Source: Anaerolineae bacterium CG2_30_57_67 (lineage in GTDB: Bacteria > Chloroflexota > Anaerolineae > Anaerolineales > Villigracilaceae). From it: a DNA stretch of 64,000 bases. Below, piece by piece: positions 25,590-34,622 of this stretch. Numbering within the stretch: position 1 is the first letter of the stretch; each line of letters starts with the position of its first letter. The position numbers were made by a program, and so were the translations under genes. The stretch covers positions 1 to 64,000 of the forward strand of contig MNXJ01000029.1 of assembly GCA_001872455.1 (NCBI GenBank), written 5' to 3'. The notes beneath the pieces were generated by a model. The model did not search any database. It had not been told where the DNA came from and was given only the letters and a program-made list of their open reading frames with translations.

Positions 25590-27812
25590 ATGCGTAAAAG
25601 CTGGATTCAACTGCTCCTGATATTTTCCCTGCTGACAGCCTGCGCCGTCCCCGCCGGTAACGCTACCGGCACGCAGGTTACTTTGCCCACCCCGGTGGTG
25701 CGCGTTACCCGCACGCCAGATTCCACCAGTAGCGTTGCCCATTATCTTCAAGCCTGGTCTGATAGTGATTATGCTGGCATGTACGCCATGTTGACCGAAA
25801 CCAGCCGCGCTAAAATTAATGAAGAAGATTTCACCAAACGCTATCGCGGCGCGATGAACGCCATGGCGCTCCAGAAACTAACCTACAGTCTTGGCGCGCC
25901 CACCACCAGCCCCGAAAATGCCAGCATCATCGTCAGCGTGATCTATACCAGCGCCATCATCGGTGACTTTCAGCGTGACCTGGTTTTTCCGCTAACCCTG
26001 GAAAACGGCAACTGGCGCATTGATTGGGAAGAAGGTTTGATTCTGCCCGAACTGCGCGGCGGAAACAGCCTCAGTATGGATTACAGCGTTCCCGCGCGCG
26101 GCAACATCAACGACCGCAACGGCCTGCCCTTTGTCGAACAAGCCGACGCTGTCGCTTTTGGTATGAATCCGGCGCTGATTGTTCCCGAGGCGGCGGGCAA
26201 CGTTTTTTACGAACTCTCCAAAGTGACCGGCGTTTTACCCGGTGAGTTGGAAACCAAGTACAACCAGTTTTTTGGGCAAGATTGGTATGTGCCGGTTGGT
26301 GAAGCCAGCCTGGATGCCACCAACCGCAGTTACGGAATGCTCTCTGGCATGAGCGGTATTATCATGACCGATTACTCCTCGCGCTTTTATGACAAAGGCG
26401 GCACGGCCTCACAAACCATTGGCTATGTCTCTGCGGTCACCAAAGAGGGCCTCGACGAATATCTGCGTAACGGCTACTCGCCCGAAGCGCTGGTGGGTCA
26501 AATGGGCATTGAAAAATGGGGTGAGGAGTACCTGGCCGGGAAGACCGGTGGCACGCTCTACGTTCTCGGCCCGGATGGAATCATCTTGTCCTTCATCGGC
26601 AAGAGCGATTCTCAACCCGCCAGCGCCATTCAACTGACCCTCGATGAAGATTTGCAGCTTCAGGCCGAAAAAGCCATGGGCGGCATGCGCGGCGCGGCCA
26701 TTGTCATGGAACGCGACACCGGGCGCATTCTGGCGATGGTTTCCAACCCAAAATTTGATGCCAACCTTTTCAGCCCCGGCAACTACAACGGTCAATCGGG
26801 TCTGAATGACCTTTTCAATAATTCCAACCAGCCGCTGGTCAACCGCGCCACACAGGGACAATACCCGCTTGGCTCTGTTTTCAAAGTCATCACCATGTCT
26901 GCCGCGCTGGAAAGCGGCACCTACACAGCAGCCAATACCTATGACTGCCAATATGAATTTACCGAATTGCCTGGCCGCACGCTCTACGACTGGACATGGG
27001 AACGCACGCAGGCTGGTTTTACTACCGCGCCCAGCGGCATTTTGACTTTGCCGGAAGGTCTAATGCGCTCTTGCAACCCATGGTTCTACCATATCGGCTA
27101 CGATCTTTATCGTCAGGGGCGAGTTACTGCCGTCGCTGATATGGCGCGCGGCTTCGGGCTGGGAAGCCCAACCGGTATCGGCACGATTCCCGAAGAAGCG
27201 GGCAACGTCGTCAACCCGCCGGAAATTACCGAAGCGGTCTTCCAGGCGATTGGTCAGGGACAATTGACGGTCACGCCGCTCCAGGTTGTCACTTTTATCG
27301 CTGCGATGGGCAACGGCGGCACGCTCTACCGCCCGCAATTGGTGGAAAAAATCATCGCTCCGGATGGCAGTGAAAACCAAGTTTTCAAACCCGAAGCGCG
27401 TGGCACCCTGCCGATCAAACCTGAAACCATGAAAACCATTCAAGACGCCATGCGCTCGGTCATTGCCAACCCGCGCGGGACGGCCTCGCATCGTTTTCGC
27501 GGCATGAAAACCATCATCTACGGCAAAACGGGCACCGCTGAAGGCGGCATCCCTGGCTCGCCGCATTCCTGGTTCGTCGCCTATACCGATTCAGCCGAAA
27601 CCAGCGGCCAGCCCGATATCGCCGTCGTCGTTCTGGCCGAGAATCTCGGCGAAGGCTCCGAATACGCCGCGCCCATCACCCGCCGCCTGATTGAGTTGTA
27701 CTACACTGGCCGCCCGCAATCGCTCTACTGGTGGGAAAGCGCCTTCGACATCACGCGCACGCCCACGCCCTTTGGCTTTGACGGTACGCTGACCGCTCAG
27801 CCGCAGCCATGA
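25590..27812 (+). CDS. Penicillin-binding protein lipoprotein (transpeptidase)
   Basis: A 740-residue PBP. The chosen start (25590) gives a lipoprotein signal peptide with lipobox LLTAC; an ATG at 25569 lies inside maf. An NTF2-like N-terminal domain of MecA_N type (about 50-155) and a PBP dimer domain (RGNINDRNGLPFVEQ) precede the transpeptidase. The active-site motifs are SVFK (S about 429), SCN (about 494) and KTG (about 644). It crosslinks peptidoglycan outside the membrane. A class-B, PBP2a-like layout; low beta-lactam affinity is possible but not shown. Confidence 0.9.
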   Translation: MRKSWIQLLLIFSLLTACAVPAGNATGTQVTLPTPVVRVTRTPDSTSSVAHYLQAWSDSDYAGMYAMLTETSRAKINEEDFTKRYRGAMNAMALQKLTYSLGAPTTSPENASIIVSVIYTSAIIGDFQRDLVFPLTLENGNWRIDWEEGLILPELRGGNSLSMDYSVPARGNINDRNGLPFVEQADAVAFGMNPALIVPEAAGNVFYELSKVTGVLPGELETKYNQFFGQDWYVPVGEASLDATNRSYGMLSGMSGIIMTDYSSRFYDKGGTASQTIGYVSAVTKEGLDEYLRNGYSPEALVGQMGIEKWGEEYLAGKTGGTLYVLGPDGIILSFIGKSDSQPASAIQLTLDEDLQLQAEKAMGGMRGAAIVMERDTGRILAMVSNPKFDANLFSPGNYNGQSGLNDLFNNSNQPLVNRATQGQYPLGSVFKVITMSAALESGTYTAANTYDCQYEFTELPGRTLYDWTWERTQAGFTTAPSGILTLPEGLMRSCNPWFYHIGYDLYRQGRVTAVADMARGFGLGSPTGIGTIPEEAGNVVNPPEITEAVFQAIGQGQLTVTPLQVVTFIAAMGNGGTLYRPQLVEKIIAPDGSENQVFKPEARGTLPIKPETMKTIQDAMRSVIANPRGTASHRFRGMKTIIYGKTGTAEGGIPGSPHSWFVAYTDSAETSGQPDIAVVVLAENLGEGSEYAAPITRRLIELYYTGRPQSLYWWESAFDITRTPTPFGFDGTLTAQPQP

Positions 27813-28729
27813 TGACAACGTCCGAAGCGCTGACTGGTCTGATCATTCGCGCCCAATCCGGCTTTTTTACCGTGCTGGCAAGTGAGCAGTCCATTGTTGT
27901 CACTTGCCAATTGCGCGGAAAATTAAAACAAGGCCCCCGGCTGGGCGACCTCGCCGCTGTCGGCGATACCGTTAAATTCAGCCTGCTCAGCGATGGTAGC
28001 GGCGCCATCGAAGAGATTTTGCCGCGCAAAAGCGCCATCACCCGCATCGACCCGCGTCCGCAGGGCGACTACCGCCAAATTTTGCTGGCGAACCCCGACC
28101 AGGCGGTCTTTGTCTTTGCCTGCGCCAACCCCGAACCGAAATTACGGATGCTTGACCGGTTTTTGGTGATTGCCGAGAAGCAAAAAATTCCCGCCGTCAT
28201 TGTCGCCAACAAGGTGGAATTGATTGGGTTGCAAGCCGCCCGTGAAAAATTTGGCTTTTATCCGGCGCTGGGCTACGCGGTAATTTACACCTCGGCCAAA
28301 GAGCAAACCGGCGTTGATGATCTGCGTCAAACACTGGCGGGAAAACTCTCCGCGCTGGCCGGGCCGAGCGGCGTGGGCAAATCCAGCTTGCTGAATCTTG
28401 TTCAGCCCGGGCTGGGAATCGCCGTTGGCGAAATTAGCCACGCGCTCAACAAGGGCAAGCACACCACCAACTTCCGCCAATTGCATCCGCTCCTCGGCGG
28501 CGGTTGGGTGGCCGATTCCCCCGGTTGGAAATCACTGGCGCTGTGGGATACTGAACCCGAAGAGTTGGACGCTTATTTTCCTGAGCTTGCTCCGTTGGTG
28601 GAAAATTGCCAGTTTAGCGACTGCGGTCACACGCACGAACCCGGTTGCGCCGTGCTTGCGGCCATTCAAACCGGCCAGGTGCGCCCCGAACGTTATGATT
28701 CGTATTTGAAATTAAAAGGCAGTGGATAG
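27809..28729 (+). CDS. rsgA: Ribosome small-subunit GTPase RsgA
   Basis: A 306-residue circularly permuted GTPase. An N-terminal OB fold is followed by G4 (VIVANKVEL), then G1 (AGPSGVGKSSLLN) and the switch HTTNFRQLHPL, and DSPGWKSL as G3. The C-terminal zinc finger has Cys/His in ENCQFSDCGHTHEPGCAV. It matures the 30S subunit. Its ATG overlaps the PBP stop as ATGA (27809-27812). Confidence 0.95.
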   Translation: MMTTSEALTGLIIRAQSGFFTVLASEQSIVVTCQLRGKLKQGPRLGDLAAVGDTVKFSLLSDGSGAIEEILPRKSAITRIDPRPQGDYRQILLANPDQAVFVFACANPEPKLRMLDRFLVIAEKQKIPAVIVANKVELIGLQAAREKFGFYPALGYAVIYTSAKEQTGVDDLRQTLAGKLSALAGPSGVGKSSLLNLVQPGLGIAVGEISHALNKGKHTTNFRQLHPLLGGGWVADSPGWKSLALWDTEPEELDAYFPELAPLVENCQFSDCGHTHEPGCAVLAAIQTGQVRPERYDSYLKLKGSG

Positions 28730-28771
28730 TGGTTCGTTGGTAGCGGAACCCATTCTGCATTTTCTTTCCCC

Positions 28772-29761
28772 ATGAACTCTTGGAATATCTTTGGTCACGA
28801 CTGGGCAGTTGATATGCTCATCAACCACATCGCTCATCAGGGCTTGCGGCATGCTTACCTTTTGACCGGGCCTGCCGGGGTGGGGCGGCGCGCGCTGGCA
28901 ACGCGCCTGGCGCAGGCACTCAACTGTCCGACGCCGGTTGCGCCGGGGGTGGCGTGCGGCGTTTGCCGGACGTGCAAACAGGTCGATGCCGGGCAACAGG
29001 CCGATTTAATGGTCATCCAGGCCGAGGCGGAGGGGGGCATCCTCAAGGTGGAGCAAGTGCGCGAGGTGCAGAAATTCCTTTCCTTGCGCCCGTATCAATC
29101 GCCCTTCAAAGTTGTAATTTTCTTGCGCTTTCAAGAAGCCAATGCCAGCGCTCAAAACGCCTTGCTGAAGACGCTTGAGGAAGCCCCCGCTTATGCGCTG
29201 TTGCTGTTGACGGCTGACAACGCTGAACAACTTTTGCCGACGATTGTCTCGCGCTGTGAAGTGATGCGCCTGCGTCCGCTGACTGTCGCCGGGGTGACGG
29301 AGTTTTTGGCGGCCAAAGGCGTGCCGCCGGAAAAAGCCGCGTTGTTGGGGCATCTCTCTGGCGGACGGCCGGGTTATGCGCTGCGGCTTTCTGCCGATGA
29401 AAAGGCGCTGGCCTTCCGCGCGGATAAACTAGACGATTTACGGCATCTGCTGGGCGCGAAACGGCGCGAGCGCTTTGCTTACGCGGAGAAGCTGGCGAAA
29501 GACAAAGACGCTTTTCGAAAAATGTTGTTTTTGTGGCTGGCCTACTGGCGCGATGTGATGTTGTGTTCTTCAGGCGCGCAGGCTGAATTGACCAACAGCG
29601 ACCGCGCCGAAGAAATTGAGTCATTGGCCTACGCGTTGGGGCTGGCGCAAGCCCGCGCGCAAACCCGCGCGATGGAACTTGCGCTGGAGCGGATGGGAAA
29701 AAATGTTAACCTGCGCCTGTTGGCCGAGGTGACTCTGATGGATTTGCCGCAAGTGCGTTAG
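28772..29761 (+). CDS. holB: DNA polymerase III subunit delta-prime
   Basis: A 329-residue clamp-loader subunit. The Walker A region is degenerate (TGPAGVGRRALATRL, Lys replaced by Arg), as usual in delta-prime. A zinc module (CPTPVAPGVACGVCRTC) and the sensor-type NALLKTLEEAPAYALLLLTADN and PTIVSRCE motifs are present. It opens the beta clamp with delta and gamma/tau. It overlaps the convergent phosphoesterase stop. Confidence 0.93.
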   Translation: MNSWNIFGHDWAVDMLINHIAHQGLRHAYLLTGPAGVGRRALATRLAQALNCPTPVAPGVACGVCRTCKQVDAGQQADLMVIQAEAEGGILKVEQVREVQKFLSLRPYQSPFKVVIFLRFQEANASAQNALLKTLEEAPAYALLLLTADNAEQLLPTIVSRCEVMRLRPLTVAGVTEFLAAKGVPPEKAALLGHLSGGRPGYALRLSADEKALAFRADKLDDLRHLLGAKRRERFAYAEKLAKDKDAFRKMLFLWLAYWRDVMLCSSGAQAELTNSDRAEEIESLAYALGLAQARAQTRAMELALERMGKNVNLRLLAEVTLMDLPQVR

Positions 29762-31128
29762 GCAAACGCGCCCGACCAGGCTTCAAAATGCCGTCCACCG
29801 CGCTGGTCGCCGCGATAAACAATCAGGTAGGTCAGCATCTGATAGGGAACAAATTTTTGGGCTTTTGGGTCTTTGGCCGTCAGCGTGTAATACGAATGCC
29901 AGGTGCCGGAGTTCATGTAAAGTTCGTAGGAGCGCGTTGGCGGCAGGCCGTCACTATCGAGTGGGATGACTTCGTGATGGTGGGTGTGTCCGTAGGCGAT
30001 GTAGCGCGCGCTTCCGTTGAGTAGGGTGGGTTCTTTCAGCGCAAAATTGGTGTAAGAAAGTTCGCCGTTCCACATTTTTTGGCGTACCCAGGTGACCACC
30101 TCGTTGATGGTTTTGAACGAGGTGCGCCGCGAGATGCTTAGGAGCAGTTCCAGCGCGTCAACCGCGTCGAACTGGAAGGCTTTATCGGCTTCGCGCACCA
30201 CGTCCAGCGCCAATAGTTCGTGCCCCAGGTTATCCCAAATTTTTTTCAATTCACTTTCCAGCGATTTGCTGGTTGAATGCTGGCGAATTTGCCCGCTAAT
30301 CCACAACGGGGTTGCCAGCGCCGGACGGACGTTGGTCAGTTTGCGCAGGCTGTCCACAATGGCTGGGGGCAGGTCGCCGCTTAGTTTGCGTTCCACTTCC
30401 AGCGGGTAACGGTTGAGCATTTCCATGGCGAAGACATCACCGATGGTGGCGGCATTGCGTCCCTTTTCGCGGTCAAAATTGAATTTGTCGTACACGTCGC
30501 CATGCCGCCCGTAGGCCTGGTAACGGCTGAAGAGGTCTTTGAGGGGTTCGCTCTCTTCAATTTCCCAGGGGAAAGGCGTGGGTGCATTGTTGAACAGCCC
30601 AATGGTCTCAATGATTTCCTGACGGATGGCGTCAAAGGCCGCACCGGGCAGGCGGTAGTGCCAGTCGTGGTTGCCGACCATGTAGTGAATCCGCACCGGC
30701 AGGTTGATCTGCTCTTCGGAAGCGTAATCGGGCCGCCCGCGTGCATCGGCGGGGGGGATGTGAATCGTTTTTCCCTGAGCGCATTGGCGCAAAACAGAGA
30801 GACCTTCGGCGTTGTGGTCGAGGATGGCGTGGGTGACTTGCGCCAATTTTTTGGCATAACGTGGATTTTGTGGGTCGCTCCACGGGCGGATGTAGTCTGG
30901 GGCGCCGGGAGTAGTATCCAGCCAGAGGGCGGAGTGCTGTGGGTCGAGGATGTCGCCCATCAGCACCAGGTCAATGCTTTCAATCGGGCGATAGACGTTA
31001 TCAGCCCGCCACGAGGTGTGGTAGGCGGCTTCACGCAGCCGGTCGGCAAACAGGTAAAATGCGCCCGGCGAAATGGATTTTCCGCAGGTACCATCGCCCA
31101 GATGCAAGTCACTGATGATGATAAGCAT
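29758..31128 (-). CDS. Calcineurin-like metallophosphoesterase
   Basis: A 456-residue metallophosphoesterase with the five-part metal site: SDLHLGD (6-12), LMGDILDP, VGNHDWHY and, near the C-terminus, YGHTHHHEVIP. The region between GNHD and GHTH is long (about 250 residues) and helical, unusual for simple family members. The substrate is unknown. It lies 15 bp after the UPF0173 gene on the same strand. Confidence 0.85.
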   Translation of the reverse strand: MLIIISDLHLGDGTCGKSISPGAFYLFADRLREAAYHTSWRADNVYRPIESIDLVLMGDILDPQHSALWLDTTPGAPDYIRPWSDPQNPRYAKKLAQVTHAILDHNAEGLSVLRQCAQGKTIHIPPADARGRPDYASEEQINLPVRIHYMVGNHDWHYRLPGAAFDAIRQEIIETIGLFNNAPTPFPWEIEESEPLKDLFSRYQAYGRHGDVYDKFNFDREKGRNAATIGDVFAMEMLNRYPLEVERKLSGDLPPAIVDSLRKLTNVRPALATPLWISGQIRQHSTSKSLESELKKIWDNLGHELLALDVVREADKAFQFDAVDALELLLSISRRTSFKTINEVVTWVRQKMWNGELSYTNFALKEPTLLNGSARYIAYGHTHHHEVIPLDSDGLPPTRSYELYMNSGTWHSYYTLTAKDPKAQKFVPYQMLTYLIVYRGDQRGGRHFEAWSGAFA

Positions 31129-31142
31129 GGCTGGTTTTGTTC

Positions 31143-31829
31143 CTAAAACGCAAAAGTTTGGCCGGGGGAGAGTACATGCGCCTGTGCGCCAGTTTCACGC
31201 ATGACTTGCGCCGCCCAAGCGTTGGCGTCTTGGGTAATGATATCCCAAGTGGAAAAATGAATCGGGATGACGTGTTTGGGCGCCAGCAGTTTCACCGCGC
31301 GCAGGGCATCTTGCGGCCCCATGGTGAAGTTGTCGCCGATGGGCAGTACAGCCACATCCAGACCTTCCTCGTTGATGAGTTTCATATCGCCAAACAGGCC
31401 GGTATCGCCCGCGAAGTAGACTTTCTTGCCATCGTTGGTTGTCAGTAAAAACCCTGCCGGATTGCCGCCGTATGAGCCGTCTGGCATGGCCGAGCCATGC
31501 AGCGCCAGCGTCAGCTTGAGATAGCCAAACGGGTGCTGAAAGCCGCCGCCCAGGTGTTGGGCGTGCGTATGGTCAACCCCCTGCGCTGAAAGCCAGTTGC
31601 AGATTTCAAAATTAGCGATGACTGTCGCGCCTGTGCGCGCGGCTATGGTTACCGTGTCGCCAATATGGTCGCCGTGACCGTGCGTCACCAGCAAGTAATC
31701 TGCCTGCATATCGGCGGCGCTGACCTGCGCCGATGGGTTGCCGCTGAAAAATGGGTCAATCAGCAGGCGTTTTCCGCCTGTCTCCAGTCCCAGCGCGGAG
31801 TGACCGTACCAGGTAAGTGAGTTGGCCAT
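31143..31829 (-). CDS. UPF0173-family metal-dependent hydrolase (MBL fold)
   Basis: A 228-residue metallo-beta-lactamase-fold hydrolase. MANSLTWYGHSALGLETGGKRLLIDPFFSGNP is the characteristic UPF0173 N-terminus. LVTHGHGDHIGDT gives the HxHxDH zinc site, FAGDTGLFGDM the Asp ligand and KHVIPIHFSTWD the last His. A strong AAGGAGG and a -10 TATACT precede it. Substrate unknown. Confidence 0.9.
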   Translation of the reverse strand: MANSLTWYGHSALGLETGGKRLLIDPFFSGNPSAQVSAADMQADYLLVTHGHGDHIGDTVTIAARTGATVIANFEICNWLSAQGVDHTHAQHLGGGFQHPFGYLKLTLALHGSAMPDGSYGGNPAGFLLTTNDGKKVYFAGDTGLFGDMKLINEEGLDVAVLPIGDNFTMGPQDALRAVKLLAPKHVIPIHFSTWDIITQDANAWAAQVMRETGAQAHVLSPGQTFAF

Positions 31830-32092
31830 AAGAACCTCCTTTTGGATAAGTATACTCTGGATTTAAAGCATTATTTTGGGGTCCTTTGGAAGTGTGTTCG
31901 CAAATCATGTCAGGGATGGAGTCGAAAGTCTCCCGACTTTCGACTCCATCAAAAAGTTGGACACGGGGCATGGCGCTGCTACCCTTCTTTGGTAACTACC
32001 CAGTGCAACGCAAGACACCGTCCCTGCAGGGGATGTGAGGCGCGTTGCAGTAGAAAGCGCTAAAAGCCAATTACTTGAATTCTTAAACGCTT
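31830..32092. repeat. Intergenic gap with 36-bp perfect hairpin
   Basis: The arms at 31915-31930 (GATGGAGTCGAAAGTC) and 31935-31950 are perfectly complementary over 16 bp with loop TCCC. The only A/T run (AAAAAG) is on the wrong side for a terminator on either strand. A weaker CTAAAAGC/GCTTTTAG pair lies close to the end of the following minus-strand gene. No gene is seen in this gap. Confidence 0.8.
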
Positions 32093-32596
32093 TTAGAGTT
32101 TGCCAAAAGCCACGCCTTTGTACTCCCAGCCGCAGGCGGTTACGACTTCTTGAATTGGTTTTTTGATTTCGCCGGTGCTGAAGCGATAGTTGTAAACCAC
32201 GCCGGGCTTGAGTTCCTCAGTGAAGGCGTAGGCTGCGCCGAATTCGACCGAAGTCATCTGCCCCTGAAATTTATTAACCGCCAGCGAAAGCGACGGCACG
32301 CCCGCGCGCCATTCGACGGTAAATTCCTCGTCCTTGGCGCGCACCTGATTTTTGGCGGGGTCAAACTTCATGTAAATGCGGAAAACTTTGGTCAGGTTTG
32401 CTTTTGCAAAGAGTTCAAACCATTTTGCATCTACAATCTTCCACTCGGCGATTAAATCCACGCCCTGTGCAGCGCCGTCAATCAGCTGATACGGGGCAGT
32501 TTCACGATTCAGAGCCAGCAGGCGCCGACGCACTTCATCCGCAGCAAGCGCGGGAACATTTTTATCCGTTTTTTTGCCAAAGCCAAAAAAGCCCAT
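32093..32596 (-). CDS. Conserved-looking hypothetical protein
   Basis: A 167-residue soluble protein with no signal peptide. MGFFGFGKKTDKN begins a basic, flexible start, and the rest alternates strands (AEWKIVDAKWFELFAKANLTKVFRIYMKFDP, RAKDEEFTVEWRAG). AAGGAG precedes the ATG. No family recognised; composition is normal for the window, so it is likely a real gene. Confidence 0.6.
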   Translation of the reverse strand: MGFFGFGKKTDKNVPALAADEVRRRLLALNRETAPYQLIDGAAQGVDLIAEWKIVDAKWFELFAKANLTKVFRIYMKFDPAKNQVRAKDEEFTVEWRAGVPSLSLAVNKFQGQMTSVEFGAAYAFTEELKPGVVYNYRFSTGEIKKPIQEVVTACGWEYKGVAFGKL

Positions 32597-32636
32597 GTTA
32601 TTTTCTCCTTGTGATCAAAACGTTAAGTGGATAAGT

Positions 32637-33674
32637 CTACTTTGATTTTACCCCGTAAATCTTTGCTAGTAGCGGATTGGGGCGGATGAATACTTCGGCA
32701 ATGATGACGGGGACGAGAATGGCAAAAGGATAGGCCAGCAGCGCGTTGAGCGGGTGAACGCCGAACATCGCATCGAATTTGGGGGTCAGGTAGGATTGCA
32801 CCGGATTGTGGAAAATGAGCAGGATGATGGAGATGCGCCCCATGTAGCGGAAAAAATTTCCCAGCCAGGCCGGGGCGCGTTCCATCTGGCTGGAAAGCGC
32901 CAGCACAAAGACAATCCCGGCCAGGGCTTCGATGGTGTTAATCAGCGGCGATTCCCATAAGCGGGTGTTCAGGTCTATCGTAGCGGGCGAAAGAATCAGC
33001 AGGGTCAGTGCCAATGCCGCTGTGGCCAGCAAGACCCAGGGCGAAGCGTAAAACTTTTCCGGCAGGGTTGCGTTGGCTTCACGTCCCAAAATGAAGAAGA
33101 AACCGGCTACCAGCGCCAGGTCGATGCTCCAGGGCAGGCCGTTCAGCGTCAGGGTTTTGCCAAAAACTGGCAGGGTGAAGGGCATGAAGGCGCTGAGTGT
33201 CAGCAGGCCGATTATCAGCATGGCTGTCAGCGCCAGCCAGCGCGCCCAGGCCGGGGCAGTGCTCAGAAAACGGTAGAAGACGAAGGCAACCAGGTTCATG
33301 GTGAAGAGCGCGGGTAAAAACCACATTGCCACCCAGTCAATGGTGAAGCCGTTGGCGTAGAATGATTTTTCTATGCGCAGTAATGCGGTAGAAAAGCCCA
33401 TCGTTTTCCCAAAAAAGATTTCGGCAAAATAGATAAAAAAGAGGGTAAAGAAATAGGGCTTGAGCAGGCTGTCGAAGCGTTTGCGAATCAGTTGCCAAAA
33501 AGGGGTTTCGGGGCGGAAAAACATGCCGGAGAGAAAGAAAAAGAGCGGCATGTGAAATGAGTAAATCACTTTGTGCAGAAACGGCGCGTAGGCTTCCAGA
33601 TCATTGTGCGCCAGCACAACCAGCAAAATGCCAATGCCTTTGGCGATGTCAATAAATCCGATGCGTTTGTTCAT
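32637..33674 (-). CDS. Acyltransferase-3 family membrane protein
   Basis: A 345-residue integral membrane acyltransferase. The family start MNKRIGFIDIAKGIGILLVVLAHND carries the conserved His, followed by FHMPLFFFLSGMFF and about ten hydrophobic segments. Such proteins acylate sugars of exported polysaccharides or lipids. The ATG at 33674 is chosen; the frame upstream encodes a low-complexity Ser/Pro stretch. Confidence 0.85.
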   Translation of the reverse strand: MNKRIGFIDIAKGIGILLVVLAHNDLEAYAPFLHKVIYSFHMPLFFFLSGMFFRPETPFWQLIRKRFDSLLKPYFFTLFFIYFAEIFFGKTMGFSTALLRIEKSFYANGFTIDWVAMWFLPALFTMNLVAFVFYRFLSTAPAWARWLALTAMLIIGLLTLSAFMPFTLPVFGKTLTLNGLPWSIDLALVAGFFFILGREANATLPEKFYASPWVLLATAALALTLLILSPATIDLNTRLWESPLINTIEALAGIVFVLALSSQMERAPAWLGNFFRYMGRISIILLIFHNPVQSYLTPKFDAMFGVHPLNALLAYPFAILVPVIIAEVFIRPNPLLAKIYGVKSK

Positions 33675-33720
33675 GGGAAAACCTGGACAGGATGAAGGAG
33701 ATGAATGGGATGGGATGGAT

Positions 33721-34620
33721 TCAGACGCGGCCAAACTCCCAGGTGGGCGCGCCCTCGACGGCGGTTTTCAGGCGAAATAATCCGCCAGAGAGCGGGTAGG
33801 CGTTCAATTCAACGGGCGAAAGGCCCTGGCGCGCGCTGGTGATGTAGAGTTCATTGAGCGAGTCGCCGCCGAAGGCGCAGGAGGTGACGTTTTTGGCGGG
33901 CAGCGCAACGCTTTTGAGCAGTTTGCCGCTGATGGGATTCCAGACGGTGAGCGCCGCGCCGCCCCACATGCCAACCCACAGGTTGCCGCGGTTGTCGCTG
34001 GTCATGCCGTCCGGCCAGCCGAGCGCGGCGGGGACGCGGATGACGATGCGCGGCGCGCCAATCTGCCCGCGGACGGGGTCGTAGTCATGGGCGACAATTT
34101 GACGGGTGGGGGTGTCAATGTGGTAGAGCGTGCGCCCGTCGGCGCTCCAGGCCAGGCCGTTGGAGATTTTCAGGCCGGTTTTCAGGGTTTGCAGGCGGCC
34201 ATCGGGGGCGAGGCTGTACAGTGTGCCGCTGGCGTCTTGTTCGCGGGTGTCCATCGTCCCGGCCAAAAAGCGGCCTTCGGGGGCGCATTTGCCGTCGTTG
34301 AAGCGGTTGTGGGGCAGATGCGCTTCGGGTTGGGCCAGCCAGGTGAGATTTTCAGCCGGGAGCGCGCCGTCGGCGACGGCGGGCAGGCGCAGGCGGGCGA
34401 AGCCGTGTTCCACGCCCAGGAGCAGGTCATTGCTTGGGGCGGGGACGAGGCAGCCGGGGCGCATCCCAACTTCCAGCGTGGACCCCTCCCCGTTTTTTGG
34501 GGTATAAAAATGAATTTTCCCGGCCAGAATATCGAGCCAGAGCAGTTGTTTGCGGCGGGCGTGCCAGGCCGGGCCTTCGCCGAGGCTGGCGCGGGCGTCC
34601 AGCAGAAGTTCGGGCTGCAT
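33721..34620 (-). CDS. SMP-30 / gluconolactonase family protein
   Basis: A 299-residue six-bladed propeller. Metal-site motifs in order: LGEGPAWHARRKQLLWLDI (Glu), RFNDGKCAPEGRFLAGTMD (Asn), ISNGLAWSADGRTLYHIDT (Asn) and GWPDGMTSDNRGNLWVGMWGG (Asp). Expected activity: Ca- or Zn-dependent hydrolysis of sugar lactones. The start is 2 nt after the cysS stop, so it is cotranslated with cysS. Confidence 0.88.
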   Translation of the reverse strand: MQPELLLDARASLGEGPAWHARRKQLLWLDILAGKIHFYTPKNGEGSTLEVGMRPGCLVPAPSNDLLLGVEHGFARLRLPAVADGALPAENLTWLAQPEAHLPHNRFNDGKCAPEGRFLAGTMDTREQDASGTLYSLAPDGRLQTLKTGLKISNGLAWSADGRTLYHIDTPTRQIVAHDYDPVRGQIGAPRIVIRVPAALGWPDGMTSDNRGNLWVGMWGGAALTVWNPISGKLLKSVALPAKNVTSCAFGGDSLNELYITSARQGLSPVELNAYPLSGGLFRLKTAVEGAPTWEFGRV

Positions 34621-34622
34621 TT

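Noticed and set aside
28722-28750. Further repeat array before holB
   Set aside because: Only two AGTGGAT/AGTGGTT words are seen; too short to call.
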